A stretch of 64,000 nt of DNA from Thermomonas flagellata (GTDB lineage Bacteria; Pseudomonadota; Gammaproteobacteria; Xanthomonadales; Xanthomonadaceae): assembly GCF_022419185.1 (NCBI RefSeq), contig NZ_JAJOZK010000003.1, positions 217,120 to 281,119 of the forward strand. The letters are read 5' to 3'. Under the pieces are notes generated by a model. The model ran no database searches. It saw only the letters and a program-made list of their open reading frames with translations, and was not told the DNA's origin. The position numbers and the translations under genes were made by a program. Below, in pieces: positions 27,079 through 35,618 of the stretch (its first letter is position 1; the number at the start of each line of letters is the position of its first letter).

Positions 27079-27732
27079 TCACACCACCCGGCGGATGCGC
27101 GGCCCACCGCCGCGCCCGAACGGCGGCTGCCCGCGCCAGTAGCGGATCAACAGCCAGCCGAACAGCATCCCGCCCAGGTGCGCGAAATGGGCGACGCCCG
27201 GCTGCAGGCCGGTGAAGCCGAGCAGCAGCTCCAGCGCGCCGTACACGATGACCAGGGTGCGCGCGCGCATCGGGATCGGCGGGATCAGCAGCATCACCCG
27301 CTGGTGCGGGAACAGCATGCCGTAGGCCAAGAGCAGCCCGAACACCCCGCCGGAGGCGCCCACGGTCGGCCCGATGTCGCCGCCGCTGGCGGCCATCCAG
27401 GTGCCCACCGCCAGCTGGCACAGCCCGGCGCCGACCACCGAGACCAGGTAGTAGGTGAGGAACCGGCGCTCGCCCCAGGTGTATTCCAACGGCGCGCCGA
27501 ACATCACCAGCGCCAGCATGTTGAAGGCGATGTGGGCCAGCCCGGACGGGTCGTGCAGGAAGCCGTAGGTCAGCAGCTGCCACGGCATGAACAGCTGCTC
27601 GGGCGCGCCCGGCAGGTAGGGCCACAGCGCGAACAGCGCGAACGCGCGCTCGCCGACCAGCCACATCAGCAGCCAGACGCCGACGTTGATGGCCAACAGC
27701 AGCTTGGTGATGCGGGGGAGTTGGAACGGCAT
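27079..27732 (-). CDS. Rhomboid family intramembrane serine protease
   Basis: 217 residues, six helices. Catalytic Ser in G-A-S-G-G-V-F-G and His in H-F-A-H-L-G-G; the H-D-P-S-G-L-A-H-I-A-F-N-M segment supplies the conserved His/Asn of the rhomboid core. It cleaves membrane proteins within or near their helices; targets unknown. The ATG gives M-P-F-Q-L-P-R-I-T. Monocistronic by position, convergent with the M13-like gene. Confidence 0.93.
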   Translation of the reverse strand: MPFQLPRITKLLLAINVGVWLLMWLVGERAFALFALWPYLPGAPEQLFMPWQLLTYGFLHDPSGLAHIAFNMLALVMFGAPLEYTWGERRFLTYYLVSVVGAGLCQLAVGTWMAASGGDIGPTVGASGGVFGLLLAYGMLFPHQRVMLLIPPIPMRARTLVIVYGALELLLGFTGLQPGVAHFAHLGGMLFGWLLIRYWRGQPPFGRGGGPRIRRVV

Positions 27733-27780
27733 CCGTGCACTCGCCGGGCGTTGCGATGCAACATGATACGGCGCGCGCGC

Positions 27781-28128
27781 CTAGCGCGGCGCCCACAGCA
27801 GGGCGTCCAGCGCCGGCGCTTCAGCCGCCGGCGGGGCGACCCGGCCGGCGCGCACCACCACCCCTTCCGCACGCAGCCGGCGCGCCTGCTCGCGATGGCC
27901 GGCCGAGCCCGGCGCGAAGCCGATCCGACCGTCGGCGCGCACCACCCGGTGCCAGGGCAGCGCCGGATCCGCCGCCGCGGCCAGGATCCGCGCCACCTGG
28001 CGCGCGCCGCGCGGGCGCCCGGCAAGGCGCGCGATGTGGGCGTAGCTCCTCACTTCGCCGCGCGGGATCGCCCGCACCGCGGCCAGCACCGCGTCGACGA
28101 AGGCGCCGCCTGTGGCCGTCGTTGCCAT
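27781..28128 (-). CDS. Alkyltransferase-like protein (ATL), MGMT family without catalytic cysteine
   Basis: 115 residues covering only the DNA-binding domain of O6-methylguanine-DNA methyltransferase. The active-site P-C-H-R motif reads P-W-H-R-V-V-R, Trp replacing Cys, as in Atl1/YbaZ-type proteins. The R-P-R-G-A-R-Q-V-A-R helix provides the minor-groove recognition helix and arginine finger. ATLs bind alkylated guanine and hand it to nucleotide excision repair without transferring the group. The ATG at 28128 gives the usual short N-terminus. Divergent from the next gene. Confidence 0.88.
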   Translation of the reverse strand: MATTATGGAFVDAVLAAVRAIPRGEVRSYAHIARLAGRPRGARQVARILAAAADPALPWHRVVRADGRIGFAPGSAGHREQARRLRAEGVVVRAGRVAPPAAEAPALDALLWAPR

Positions 28129-28167
28129 CGCGGTAGCATAGCCGCAGCCACCACGACCCCCGCACCG

Positions 28168-28578
28168 ATGCAGAACTTCGAGCAGATCCGCAGCCACCTC
28201 GCCGCCAGCGGCTACCGCGTGACCCTGCAGGAGCCGTTCGTGGCCTGCGTGGAGCTGTCGCTGGCGCACGGCCGCCGCCACCAGGCGATCTTCCTGTCCG
28301 AGCTGCAGGACGACGACGGCCGCGACTACCTGCGGGTGAGCACGGTGGTCGGCCCGATCACCGGGCTGGATGCGCGCCGCGCGCTGGCCTTCAACTGGGC
28401 CAGCCGGGTCGGCTACCTGGCGATCGGCGACCTCGACGGCGTGCCCTACCTGCAGCTGTGCGAGAACCGCCCCTACGCCGGGCTGGACGCGGCCGAGGTG
28501 GAGCGCCTGGTGCTCGAGATCGGCGGCGTCGGCGACGAGATGGAGCGGCGGATGTCCGCCGGCGGGGACCTGCTGTGA
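28168..28578 (+). CDS. Conserved hypothetical protein, YbjN/secretion-chaperone-like
   Basis: 136 residues, no signal or membrane segment. The pattern (amphipathic N-terminal helix, then strands in V-A-C-V-E-L-S-L, H-Q-A-I-F-L-S-E-L and L-R-V-S-T-V-V-G-P) resembles YbjN or type III secretion chaperone-like folds seen as lone genes in Xanthomonadaceae. No catalytic residues stand out. The ATG at 28168 gives M-Q-N-F-E-Q-I. It ends four bases before the convergent pit gene. The family assignment is tentative. Confidence 0.6.
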   Translation: MQNFEQIRSHLAASGYRVTLQEPFVACVELSLAHGRRHQAIFLSELQDDDGRDYLRVSTVVGPITGLDARRALAFNWASRVGYLAIGDLDGVPYLQLCENRPYAGLDAAEVERLVLEIGGVGDEMERRMSAGGDLL

Positions 28579-28582
28579 GCGC

Positions 28583-29704
28583 TCAGGCCCAGCCCAGCGC
28601 GCGCGCCGCGCGCAGCAGCAGGTAGCCCACCCCGCCGGCGGCCGGCAGGGTCAGGATCCACGCCCACACGATCCGCTCCACTACCGACAGCCGCAGCTTG
28701 CGCGGGTTCTTGGCGAAGCCCACGCCCATGATCGCGGTCGAGATGCTGTGGGTGGTGGACACCGGCATGCCGTAGGCGGAGGCGGTGACCAGGATGGTCG
28801 CCGAGGCGGTCTCCGCGGCGAAGCCGTCGATCGGCTGCAGCTTCACCATCTTGTGCCCGAGCGTCTTGATGATGCGCCAGCCGCCCATCGCGGTGCCGGC
28901 GGCCATCACCAGCGCGCAGGTGGCGATGATCCAGCTGTCGATGTGCTGCTCGCCGCCGTCCGGGTGCAGGAACGCCAGCCAGCCCGGCAGCCCGTCCAGC
29001 ACCCCGGACTGCTGCGCGCCGAACACCGCCAGCGCGATGACGCCCATCGTTTTCTGCGCATCCTGCTTGCCGTGGGCGAAGCCCATGTAGGCGGCGGAGA
29101 ACACCTGCGCACGCCCGAAGAAAGCATTCACCCAGCGCGGCCGCGCCAGCCGCGCCAGGCGCCCGCCGGCGCGCGCCAGCGCCCAGATCAGGGCGTACAG
29201 CAGGGTCAGGATCAGGATCCCGACCAGGAACCCGGCCACGGGCGAGCTGACCATCGGCAGCAGCACCTTCCACAACAGGCCCTTGTTGCTGGCCCAGCCG
29301 CCATCCCCGGCCTGCGACCACACCAGCGCATGCCAGTTGCCGTCCGCGGCCGCCAGCGCCGAGCCACACAGGCCGCCGATCAGCGCATGCGAGGACGACG
29401 ACGGCAGCCCGAACCACCAGGTCACCAGGTTCCACACGATCGCCCCGGACAGCGCGCACAGGATCACCTGCGAGGTGACCTGCACCACGCTGGTGTCCAC
29501 CAGCCCGCTGGCGATGGTCTTGGCCACCGCGGTGCCGGCGAACGCGCCGACCAGGTTCATCCCGGCCGCCAGCAGCACCGCCTGCGCGGGCGAGAGCACC
29601 TTGGTCGCGACCACGGTGGCGATCGAGTTGGCGGTGTCGTGGAAGCCGTTGATGAACTCGAACACCAGCGCGGCGAAGATCACCAGCAGCAGCAGGCTCA
29701 GCAT
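28583..29704 (-). CDS. pit: Inorganic phosphate transporter, PiT family
   Basis: 373 residues, about ten helices in two homologous halves. PiT signatures are F-I-N-G-F-H-D-T-A-N-S-I-A at the N-terminus and M-P-V-S-T-T-H-S-I-S-T-A-I-M-G-V-G in the second half. It imports phosphate with metal and proton coupling. The ATG at 29704 is used; a GTG three codons earlier is also in frame. It lies 18 bases after a DUF47 (PhoU-like) gene, the classic two-gene unit, under a Pho-box-like sequence. Confidence 0.94.
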   Translation of the reverse strand: MLSLLLLVIFAALVFEFINGFHDTANSIATVVATKVLSPAQAVLLAAGMNLVGAFAGTAVAKTIASGLVDTSVVQVTSQVILCALSGAIVWNLVTWWFGLPSSSSHALIGGLCGSALAAADGNWHALVWSQAGDGGWASNKGLLWKVLLPMVSSPVAGFLVGILILTLLYALIWALARAGGRLARLARPRWVNAFFGRAQVFSAAYMGFAHGKQDAQKTMGVIALAVFGAQQSGVLDGLPGWLAFLHPDGGEQHIDSWIIATCALVMAAGTAMGGWRIIKTLGHKMVKLQPIDGFAAETASATILVTASAYGMPVSTTHSISTAIMGVGFAKNPRKLRLSVVERIVWAWILTLPAAGGVGYLLLRAARALGWA

Positions 29705-29722
29705 GGCGTGCACCCGGCCGGC

Positions 29723-30349
29723 TCAGCTGTTCTTGAGCACGATCTGGTAGGCCACCGCCCCCGCCTCGCGGCAGCGGTCGATCGCCTTCTCCATGATCTC
29801 GAAGAACTCCTTGAGCAGGAACATCTCGCCCGGGTCCATGTGCCCGGCGTAGATGTCGCGGTGCAGCTCGAGGATCAGGCGGTCGGCCTCCATCTCCAGC
29901 ATGCGCAGGCGGTCGTTGAGCTGCTTCATGCGGTCCAGGCGCAGGCGCGGCAGCTCGCGCACCATCTCCACCACCACGCCGGCCGCCTGCTCCAGCATCG
30001 CCGCGCGCGGCGCGAAGTCGATGTGGTGCAGGCGGTGGCGGGCGAGGTCGAAGCGCTCGGCGAAGCGCTCCACCTGCTTGGGGATCTTGTACAGCGCCGA
30101 GCCGAGCGCCTCGATGTCCTCGCGCTCGAACGGGGTGATGAAGCTGTCCACCAGCGCCTGGTTGATCTTGTCGGAGGCCTCGCGCTCGCGCTGGCGCGCC
30201 AGCTTGAACGCCTCCAGCGACGTGGTGCGCGCCGGGTCGCGCAGCATCGCGTGCAGGGCGCGGGTGCTGTCCCAGGCCGCGCCCGCGGCCTCGTCGAACA
30301 GCGCGTAGAACTGCTTGCCTTGGCCGAAGATGGTCTGCAGCGAGAACAT
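29723..30349 (-). CDS. DUF47 family PhoU-like phosphate transport regulator
   Basis: 208 residues, all-helical, TIGR00153/DUF47 type. The N-terminus M-F-S-L-Q-T-I-F-G-Q-G-K-Q-F-Y-A-L-F and the C-terminal E-F-F-E-I-M-E-K-A-I-D-R-C-R-E-A-G segment are standard; acidic E/DxxxD motifs fit metal binding as in PhoU. It is thought to adjust the adjacent PiT transporter. The ATG at 30349 is used although the frame stays open further upstream into the promoter region. Confidence 0.9.
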   Translation of the reverse strand: MFSLQTIFGQGKQFYALFDEAAGAAWDSTRALHAMLRDPARTTSLEAFKLARQREREASDKINQALVDSFITPFEREDIEALGSALYKIPKQVERFAERFDLARHRLHHIDFAPRAAMLEQAAGVVVEMVRELPRLRLDRMKQLNDRLRMLEMEADRLILELHRDIYAGHMDPGEMFLLKEFFEIMEKAIDRCREAGAVAYQIVLKNS

Positions 30350-30379
30350 GCGGGGGTGCCGGGGACGGAAACCGCTATT

Positions 30380-30397
30380 ATGACGGTTCCGTGACAG
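30380..30397 (-). promoter_or_regulatory. Candidate PhoB box for the DUF47-pit operon
   Basis: On the minus strand the sequence is CTGTCAC-GGAA-CCGTCAT: first half-site 7/7 and second 6/7 against the CTGTCA(T/C) consensus, with a 4-bp spacer (11-bp period). It lies 31 bp upstream of the DUF47 ATG. A TAATAG stretch adjoins its downstream edge and could be part of the -10 region. It is the best match among the sites in this window. Confidence 0.65.
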
Positions 30398-30554
30398 CCC
30401 TGCGCATCGGCCCGCGGTGAGCGCCCTGCTATCATCCGGGCGCGCCTCCGGCGCCTGCCCATGCAACCTCGACCACGCCCCGCCCGCGCCCGCCTGCCGT
30501 CCCCACCCCGGGGCGGTGCGGGCGCACGCCGCGCGCGGCCGCCCGGACCGCGCC

Positions 30555-31883
30555 GTGGCTGAACTGCTGGTGGTCCTGCTGCTGATCGCGCTGAACGCCT
30601 TCTTCGCGCTGTCGGAGATGGCGCTGGTGACCTCGCGCAAGCTGCGCCTGAAGCAGCTGGCCGAGGACCCGGAGCGCCCCAGCCGCGGCGCGCGCGCCGC
30701 GCTGGCGCTGGTCGAGCGCCCGGACGACCTGCTCTCGGCGGTCCAGGTCGGGATCACCCTGATCACGATCCTGACCGGCGTGCTCGGCGGCGACGCCCTC
30801 GGCGGGCTGATCGGCGAGCGCCTGCGCGCGCTGCTGCCGGCCGGCGCCGGCTATGCCGCGCCGCTCGGGGTGGCGATCGCGGTCGGGCTGATCACGGCCG
30901 CATCGGTGATCTTCGGCGAGCTGATCCCCAAGCGGCTGGCGCTGACCGCGCCGGAGCGGATCGCCAGCGGGGTCGCGCTGCCGCTGCAGGCGCTGGCGAC
31001 CGCGGCGCGCCCGGTGGTGGCCGCGCTGGCCGCGATCAACCGCGGCGTGCTGCGCCTGCTCGGGATCCGCGACGACGCCCGCGGCGCCATCACCGAGGAG
31101 GAGATCCAGCTGCTGGTGAGCGAGGGCCACGAGCAGGGCGTGCTCGACCTGGACGAGCGCAACATGATGAACCGGGTGATGCGGCTGGGCGACCGCACGG
31201 TGGCCAGCCTGATGACGCCGCGCACCGACATCGCCTGGCTGGACGCGGCGGCGAGCGTGGAGGACAACCTGGCGACCATGCGCGACACCCCGTTCTCGCG
31301 CTACCCGGTGTACCGCGGCAGCGATGCCGACGTGGTCGGCGTGCTCGAGGCCAAGCGCCTGCTCGACCGCCTCGGCGCCGGCGGCCCGCCGCCCCTGTTC
31401 GACCAGCTGCGGCCGCCGGTGTTCGTGCCGGAATCGACCCATGCGCTGAAGCTGGTGGAGATCCTGCGCGAGGCGCAGCAGTCGCTGGCGCTGGTGGTGG
31501 ACGAGTACGGCGACATCCAGGGCCTGGTGACCATCAGCGACGTGATGGACGCGATCCTCGGCCGCCTGACCGCGGGCGAGCCGCACGACGCCGAGGCACT
31601 GGTGGTCGAGCGCGAGGACGGCTCGCTGCTGGTGGACGGCGGTCTGCACCTGGACGAGCTGCGCGAGCTGACCGGCGAGCGCCTGGCCGACGCCGAGGAG
31701 CACGACTTCCACACCGCGGCGGGCCTGGTGATCGCGCATTTCGGGCGGATCCCGCAGGTCGGCGAGCACTTCCGCCTCGGCCACTGGCGGATCGAAGTGG
31801 TGGATCTGGACGGCCCGCGGATCGACAAGCTGCTGCTGCAGCGCGCGCCGGTCGCGAGCGAGACGGCCGATGCCGGCAGCTGA
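30555..31883 (+). CDS. CNNM/HlyC-CorC family membrane protein (DUF21 plus CBS domains)
   Basis: 442 residues from a GTG. Four N-terminal helices form a DUF21 domain (A-E-L-L-V-V-L-L-L-I-A-L-N-A-F-F-A-L-S-E-M-A-L), then two CBS domains (M-T-P-R-T-D-I, A-L-V-V-D-E-Y-G-D-I-Q-G-L-V-T-I-S-D-V) and a CorC_HlyC domain. Related proteins export magnesium or cobalt. The frame is open to a GTG at 30417, but a TATCAT-like -10 at about 30432 lies inside that extension, so the start at 30555 placing the membrane helix first is preferred. It overlaps the ExoD gene. Confidence 0.87.
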   Translation: MAELLVVLLLIALNAFFALSEMALVTSRKLRLKQLAEDPERPSRGARAALALVERPDDLLSAVQVGITLITILTGVLGGDALGGLIGERLRALLPAGAGYAAPLGVAIAVGLITAASVIFGELIPKRLALTAPERIASGVALPLQALATAARPVVAALAAINRGVLRLLGIRDDARGAITEEEIQLLVSEGHEQGVLDLDERNMMNRVMRLGDRTVASLMTPRTDIAWLDAAASVEDNLATMRDTPFSRYPVYRGSDADVVGVLEAKRLLDRLGAGGPPPLFDQLRPPVFVPESTHALKLVEILREAQQSLALVVDEYGDIQGLVTISDVMDAILGRLTAGEPHDAEALVVEREDGSLLVDGGLHLDELRELTGERLADAEEHDFHTAAGLVIAHFGRIPQVGEHFRLGHWRIEVVDLDGPRIDKLLLQRAPVASETADAGS

Positions 31884-32490
31884 CAGCCCGCGGCGCGAAG
31901 CCGGCACCCGCGCGGTGCTGGATGCGCTGATCGACGGCGACGCCGCGGCGGTGCCGGACCTGCGCCAGCTGTGCGAGGGCCTCGGCGAGCGCGGCTTCGG
32001 CCTGCTCCTGCTGGTGGCGGCGCTGCCGGCGTTCATCCCGGTCCCGGCCGGCGGCGCGATCAGCGGGCCGCTGGTCGCGCTGCTGGCGCTGCAGCTGCTG
32101 CTCGGGCGCCGGCGTCCGTGGCTGCCGACCTTCCTCGCCCGCCGCAGCCCGCGCCGCGAGGCGCTGCTGCGCTTCGAGCGCCTGGCCGACCCCTGGCTGC
32201 GACGGCTGGAACGGCTGGTGCGTCCGCGCCTGCCGCGGCTGTTCGAGCATCCGCTGGCGCTGGCCCTGACCGGCGTGCTGGTGCTGCTGATCGGAATCCT
32301 GCTGTCGCTGCCGATCCCGCTGACCAACTACCTGTTCGGCGGCCTGGTGCTGCTGTTCGCGCTGGCCCTGCTCGAGCGCGACGGCGGCCTGCTGCTGTTG
32401 GCATGGGGGCTGGGCGGCGGCGCGGTCGGGGCGACCGCCACCGCGTCCGGCCGCCTGCTGGCGCTGGCCGGCCAGTGGCTGGCCGCATGA
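31870..32490 (+). CDS. ExoD family membrane protein
   Basis: 206 residues. Matches the ExoD (exopolysaccharide synthesis) family: an N-terminal soluble helix region, then four helices beginning G-F-G-L-L-L-L-V-A-A-L-P-A-F-I-P-V-P-A-G-G-A. ExoD is required for normal exopolysaccharide and alkali tolerance in rhizobia; the mechanism is unknown. The start overlaps the CNNM gene by 14 bases, so the two are co-transcribed. Converges on the GGDEF-EAL gene. Confidence 0.85.
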   Translation: MPAADSPRREAGTRAVLDALIDGDAAAVPDLRQLCEGLGERGFGLLLLVAALPAFIPVPAGGAISGPLVALLALQLLLGRRRPWLPTFLARRSPRREALLRFERLADPWLRRLERLVRPRLPRLFEHPLALALTGVLVLLIGILLSLPIPLTNYLFGGLVLLFALALLERDGGLLLLAWGLGGGAVGATATASGRLLALAGQWLAA

Positions 32491-32500
32491 CCCCCGCGGC

Positions 32501-34642
32501 TCAGGCCTCGAGCAGGCGCGCGAACGCCTCCGCCGGCATCGGCGCGCCCAGCCAGTAGCCCTGCACCAGGTCGCAGCCGCGCTCGCGCAGCAGGTCGTAC
32601 TGGCCCTGCTTCTCCACGCCCTCGGCGACCACGGTGATGCCCATCGAGTGCGCCATGGCGATGATCGCACCGGTCAGGGCGAGGTCGTCCGGGTCGCGCA
32701 GCAGGTCGGCGATGAAGCTGCGGTCGATCTTCAGCCCGTCCACCTGCACCCGGCGCAGGTGGCTGAGGCTGGAGTAGCCGGTGCCGAAGTCGTCCAGCCA
32801 CACCCGCACCCCGACCTCGCGCAGCTGCCCGAGCAACTCGATCGCATGCGCCTCGTCGGCGATCACCGCGGTCTCGGTCAGCTCGATGTGCAGCCGCTCC
32901 GGCGCCAGCCCGCTGGATGCCAACGCGTCGCGGATCTGCCCGAGCAGGCCGACGCTGCGCAGCTGGCGCGGGGACACGTTGACCGCGACGAACGGCGGTT
33001 CCGGCGCGCCCGGCGCGGGCGGCCAGTGCAGCGCCTCGCGGCAGGCCGCGCGCAGCACCTCCGGCCCGATCGCCTCGATCAGCCCGCTCTGCTCGGCGAC
33101 CTCGATGAACACCGCCGGCGCGACCGGGCCGTCCACCGGGTGCTGCCAGCGCAGCAGCGCCTCCGCCCCGACCAGCACGCGGTCGGACGTGCGGTAGATC
33201 GGCTGGAACGCCAGGCTCAGCTCGCCGCGCTCCCAGGCCCCGCGCAGGTCGTGCTCCATCCGCACCCGACGCTCGACCGCCTGGTCCATGGTGCGGCTGT
33301 AGAAGCGCTGGCAGTTCTTGCCCGCCACCTTGGCCTGGTACATGGCGATGTCGCCATTCTTCAGCAGCAGCGAGGCCGAACTCGCATCGTCCGGGAACAC
33401 CGAGATCCCGATCGAGACCCCGAGGAACAACCGGCGGCCGTGCAGCAGCAGCGGCTGGCCCAACTGCTCCAGCAGGGCGTCGGCCAGGCGCGCGGCGAGC
33501 ACGCGCACGTCCTGCCCGCCCGCCTCCGGCGCGGCCTCGAGCAGGATCACGAACTCGTCGCCGCCGAACCGCGCCACGGTCGCGCGCGCCGCCGGCTGCG
33601 CCTGCACGATCGCATCGATCCGCTCGGCCACCTGCAGCAGCACCTCGTCGCCGGCCTCGTGGCCGAGGGTGTCGTTGATCCGCTTGAAGTCGTCGAGGTC
33701 GGCGAACAGCAGCGCCAGCTGGCGGCCGACGCCGTTCAGCTCGCGCATGCGCGATTCCAGCAGCTCGCGGAACGCGAGCCGGTTGGACAGCCCGGTGAGC
33801 GCATCGCTGTAGGCCACCCGGCGGATCTCGCGGTCGTGGCGGAGCACGCTCTCGCGCATGCGCGCGAAGGTGCGGATGAGGTCGCCCAGTTCGTCGCTGC
33901 GGCGGGTGACCAGCGGCGGGCGGTCGTAGTGCCCTTCCTCGATCGCGCGCGCGGCATCGCCCAGGAGGCGGATCGGGCGCAGCAGCAGGCGCTGCAGCAG
34001 GAACACCGCCAGCAGCGCGATCGCGGCCAGCGCCGCGCACACCAGCAGCAACCAGTGCAGGTCGCGCGCGGCCACCGCGTCGAAGCGCGCGCGCAGCGCG
34101 GCCATGGTGCGCGTCTCGGCGGCGTTCATCGCCGCCAGCGAATACCCGATCCGCACCCCGCCCAGGCGCTGGTCGCCGATCGTAATCGGCGCCGACACGT
34201 CCAGCCACTGCGGGCCGGCGTGCAGGCTCGGCCCGTCCGCCGCGACCACCTGCGCCGCGAGCGGGTCGCGCATCGGCTGGCCGTAGGCGGCGATGTCGCC
34301 GGAGCCGTCGTGCAGGATGCGCCCGGCCGGGTCGTACACCAGCACGTACTCGACGTCGGACTCGCGCAGGGTGGCGCGCGCCAACGCCCCGATCGCATCG
34401 AGGTCGAAGTAGTACAGCGGGTTGGCCAGCGCCTGCGCCAGCTGCTGCACCTCGGCCTGCGCATCCGCGCGCACCTGTTCCTGGAGCAGGGCGTGCATCG
34501 CCTCGCGGGTGGCCTCGGCGACCTGGCGCCGGCTCGCCTCCTGGCGGTCCCACAGCAGCACCAGCACCAGCACCAGCAGCGCCAGCAGCAGCACCACCCC
34601 GGCCAGGAAGCGGGCCTGCAGCCCGAGCCGCAGGCGGCTCAT
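32501..34642 (-). CDS. Membrane GGDEF-EAL protein (c-di-GMP synthesis/hydrolysis)
   Basis: 713 residues. Helix 1 (about 11-31), a periplasmic sensor domain (about 32-195), helix 2 (about 197-217), HAMP, then GGDEF (intact F-G-G-D-E-F near 361) and EAL (intact G-A-E-A-L-L-R-W near 495, D-D-F-G-T-G-Y-S near 620). Both catalytic signatures are complete, so it could make or degrade cyclic di-GMP. Its ATG overlaps the stop of a PhnD-like periplasmic binding protein gene (ATGA). The pairing suggests ligand sensing by the binding protein and signalling by this enzyme, like the Vibrio NspS-MbaA pair; this is inference. Confidence 0.93.
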   Translation of the reverse strand: MSRLRLGLQARFLAGVVLLLALLVLVLVLLWDRQEASRRQVAEATREAMHALLQEQVRADAQAEVQQLAQALANPLYYFDLDAIGALARATLRESDVEYVLVYDPAGRILHDGSGDIAAYGQPMRDPLAAQVVAADGPSLHAGPQWLDVSAPITIGDQRLGGVRIGYSLAAMNAAETRTMAALRARFDAVAARDLHWLLLVCAALAAIALLAVFLLQRLLLRPIRLLGDAARAIEEGHYDRPPLVTRRSDELGDLIRTFARMRESVLRHDREIRRVAYSDALTGLSNRLAFRELLESRMRELNGVGRQLALLFADLDDFKRINDTLGHEAGDEVLLQVAERIDAIVQAQPAARATVARFGGDEFVILLEAAPEAGGQDVRVLAARLADALLEQLGQPLLLHGRRLFLGVSIGISVFPDDASSASLLLKNGDIAMYQAKVAGKNCQRFYSRTMDQAVERRVRMEHDLRGAWERGELSLAFQPIYRTSDRVLVGAEALLRWQHPVDGPVAPAVFIEVAEQSGLIEAIGPEVLRAACREALHWPPAPGAPEPPFVAVNVSPRQLRSVGLLGQIRDALASSGLAPERLHIELTETAVIADEAHAIELLGQLREVGVRVWLDDFGTGYSSLSHLRRVQVDGLKIDRSFIADLLRDPDDLALTGAIIAMAHSMGITVVAEGVEKQGQYDLLRERGCDLVQGYWLGAPMPAEAFARLLEA

Positions 34643-35604
34643 TCGACCTCCAGCCGGATCCGCTGCACGCCGCGGGCCAGCATACCGATCGCCTCGCGGT
34701 CGGCAGCATCCAGCGGCACGAAGCGCGAGGTATTGATGAAGCGGCGCAGCGCCTCGCCGGCCTCCGGGTCCTGCGCGGCCTCGAGCAGCACCTCGCGCAG
34801 GCGCGCCTCCACCCGCGGCGGCAGGCTGCCGCGGGTGAGGATGAGCGCGCGCGGCACGGGCTGGCTCTCGGCGATGATGCGGAAGTCGCGCGCATAGGCC
34901 GTCGGCATCCGCTGCGGGTTCTGCCAGTCGAGGTTGCTCATCGCCCCGGCGTCCACCAGCCGCTTGTGCACCCAGGCGCCGATGTTGGTCTCGGTGCGTG
35001 CGAACACGTAGCCCACCATCCCCGGCGAGGGCTTGTCCATCGGCGTCAGCAGCGGCTCCACCGGCAACCCGGCGTCCAGCAGCAGGATGGTGGGCAGGTA
35101 GTAGGCGGTGGTCGAGAACGGGTTCTGGAACGCGATGCTGCGCCCGCGCAGGTCCTGCAGGCTGCGCACCGGGCTGTCGGCGCGCACGAACACCAGGCTG
35201 CGATAGTGGGTGGCGCCGTCGCGCTCGGTGCCGAGCAGGAGGTGGGCGCCGGCGATGCGCTCCAGCGACGCGGCGTTGCCGGCGGTCTCGGTGACCCAGT
35301 CGACCTGGCCGCGGCGCAGGTAGGCGGCCATCTGGCGCAGGTCGCGCGCCATCAGGATGCGGCCGGAGCGGATGCCCACCCCGGCCATGCGCGGCACCAC
35401 GTAGTCCAGCAGCGGCTTGAGCTGCTCGTAGTGACTGCGCGGATCGTCGCTGATGCGGCCGAGCACCAGCACCGACTCCGGATCCTCGACCGCCTGCGCG
35501 GCCGGCGACGCCGCCGCGCCGGACAGGCACACCAGCCCGGCCAGCAGCCAGGGCCAGGTCAGCAGGCGGAACAAGCGGAATCGGGCCAAGAGATGCACTC
35601 GCAC
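34639..35604 (-). CDS. PhnD-like periplasmic phosphate/phosphonate-binding protein
   Basis: 321 residues. A signal sequence (about 1-38, ending A-A-Q-A) leads into a type II periplasmic binding fold. The Y-R-S-L-V-F-V-R-A-D-S-P-V-R-S-L-Q-D-L-R-G-R-S-I-A-F and N-P-F-S-T-T-A-Y-Y-L-P segments are the ligand-binding core of PhnD/PtxB-type proteins. No ABC permease or ATPase gene is near; instead the gene is translationally coupled to the GGDEF-EAL gene. It probably serves as a sensor, not an importer. Ligand not predictable; phosphate, phosphite or phosphonate by family. Confidence 0.85.
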   Translation of the reverse strand: MRVHLLARFRLFRLLTWPWLLAGLVCLSGAAASPAAQAVEDPESVLVLGRISDDPRSHYEQLKPLLDYVVPRMAGVGIRSGRILMARDLRQMAAYLRRGQVDWVTETAGNAASLERIAGAHLLLGTERDGATHYRSLVFVRADSPVRSLQDLRGRSIAFQNPFSTTAYYLPTILLLDAGLPVEPLLTPMDKPSPGMVGYVFARTETNIGAWVHKRLVDAGAMSNLDWQNPQRMPTAYARDFRIIAESQPVPRALILTRGSLPPRVEARLREVLLEAAQDPEAGEALRRFINTSRFVPLDAADREAIGMLARGVQRIRLEVE

Positions 35605-35618
35605 GGGGCGGTCGCAGC

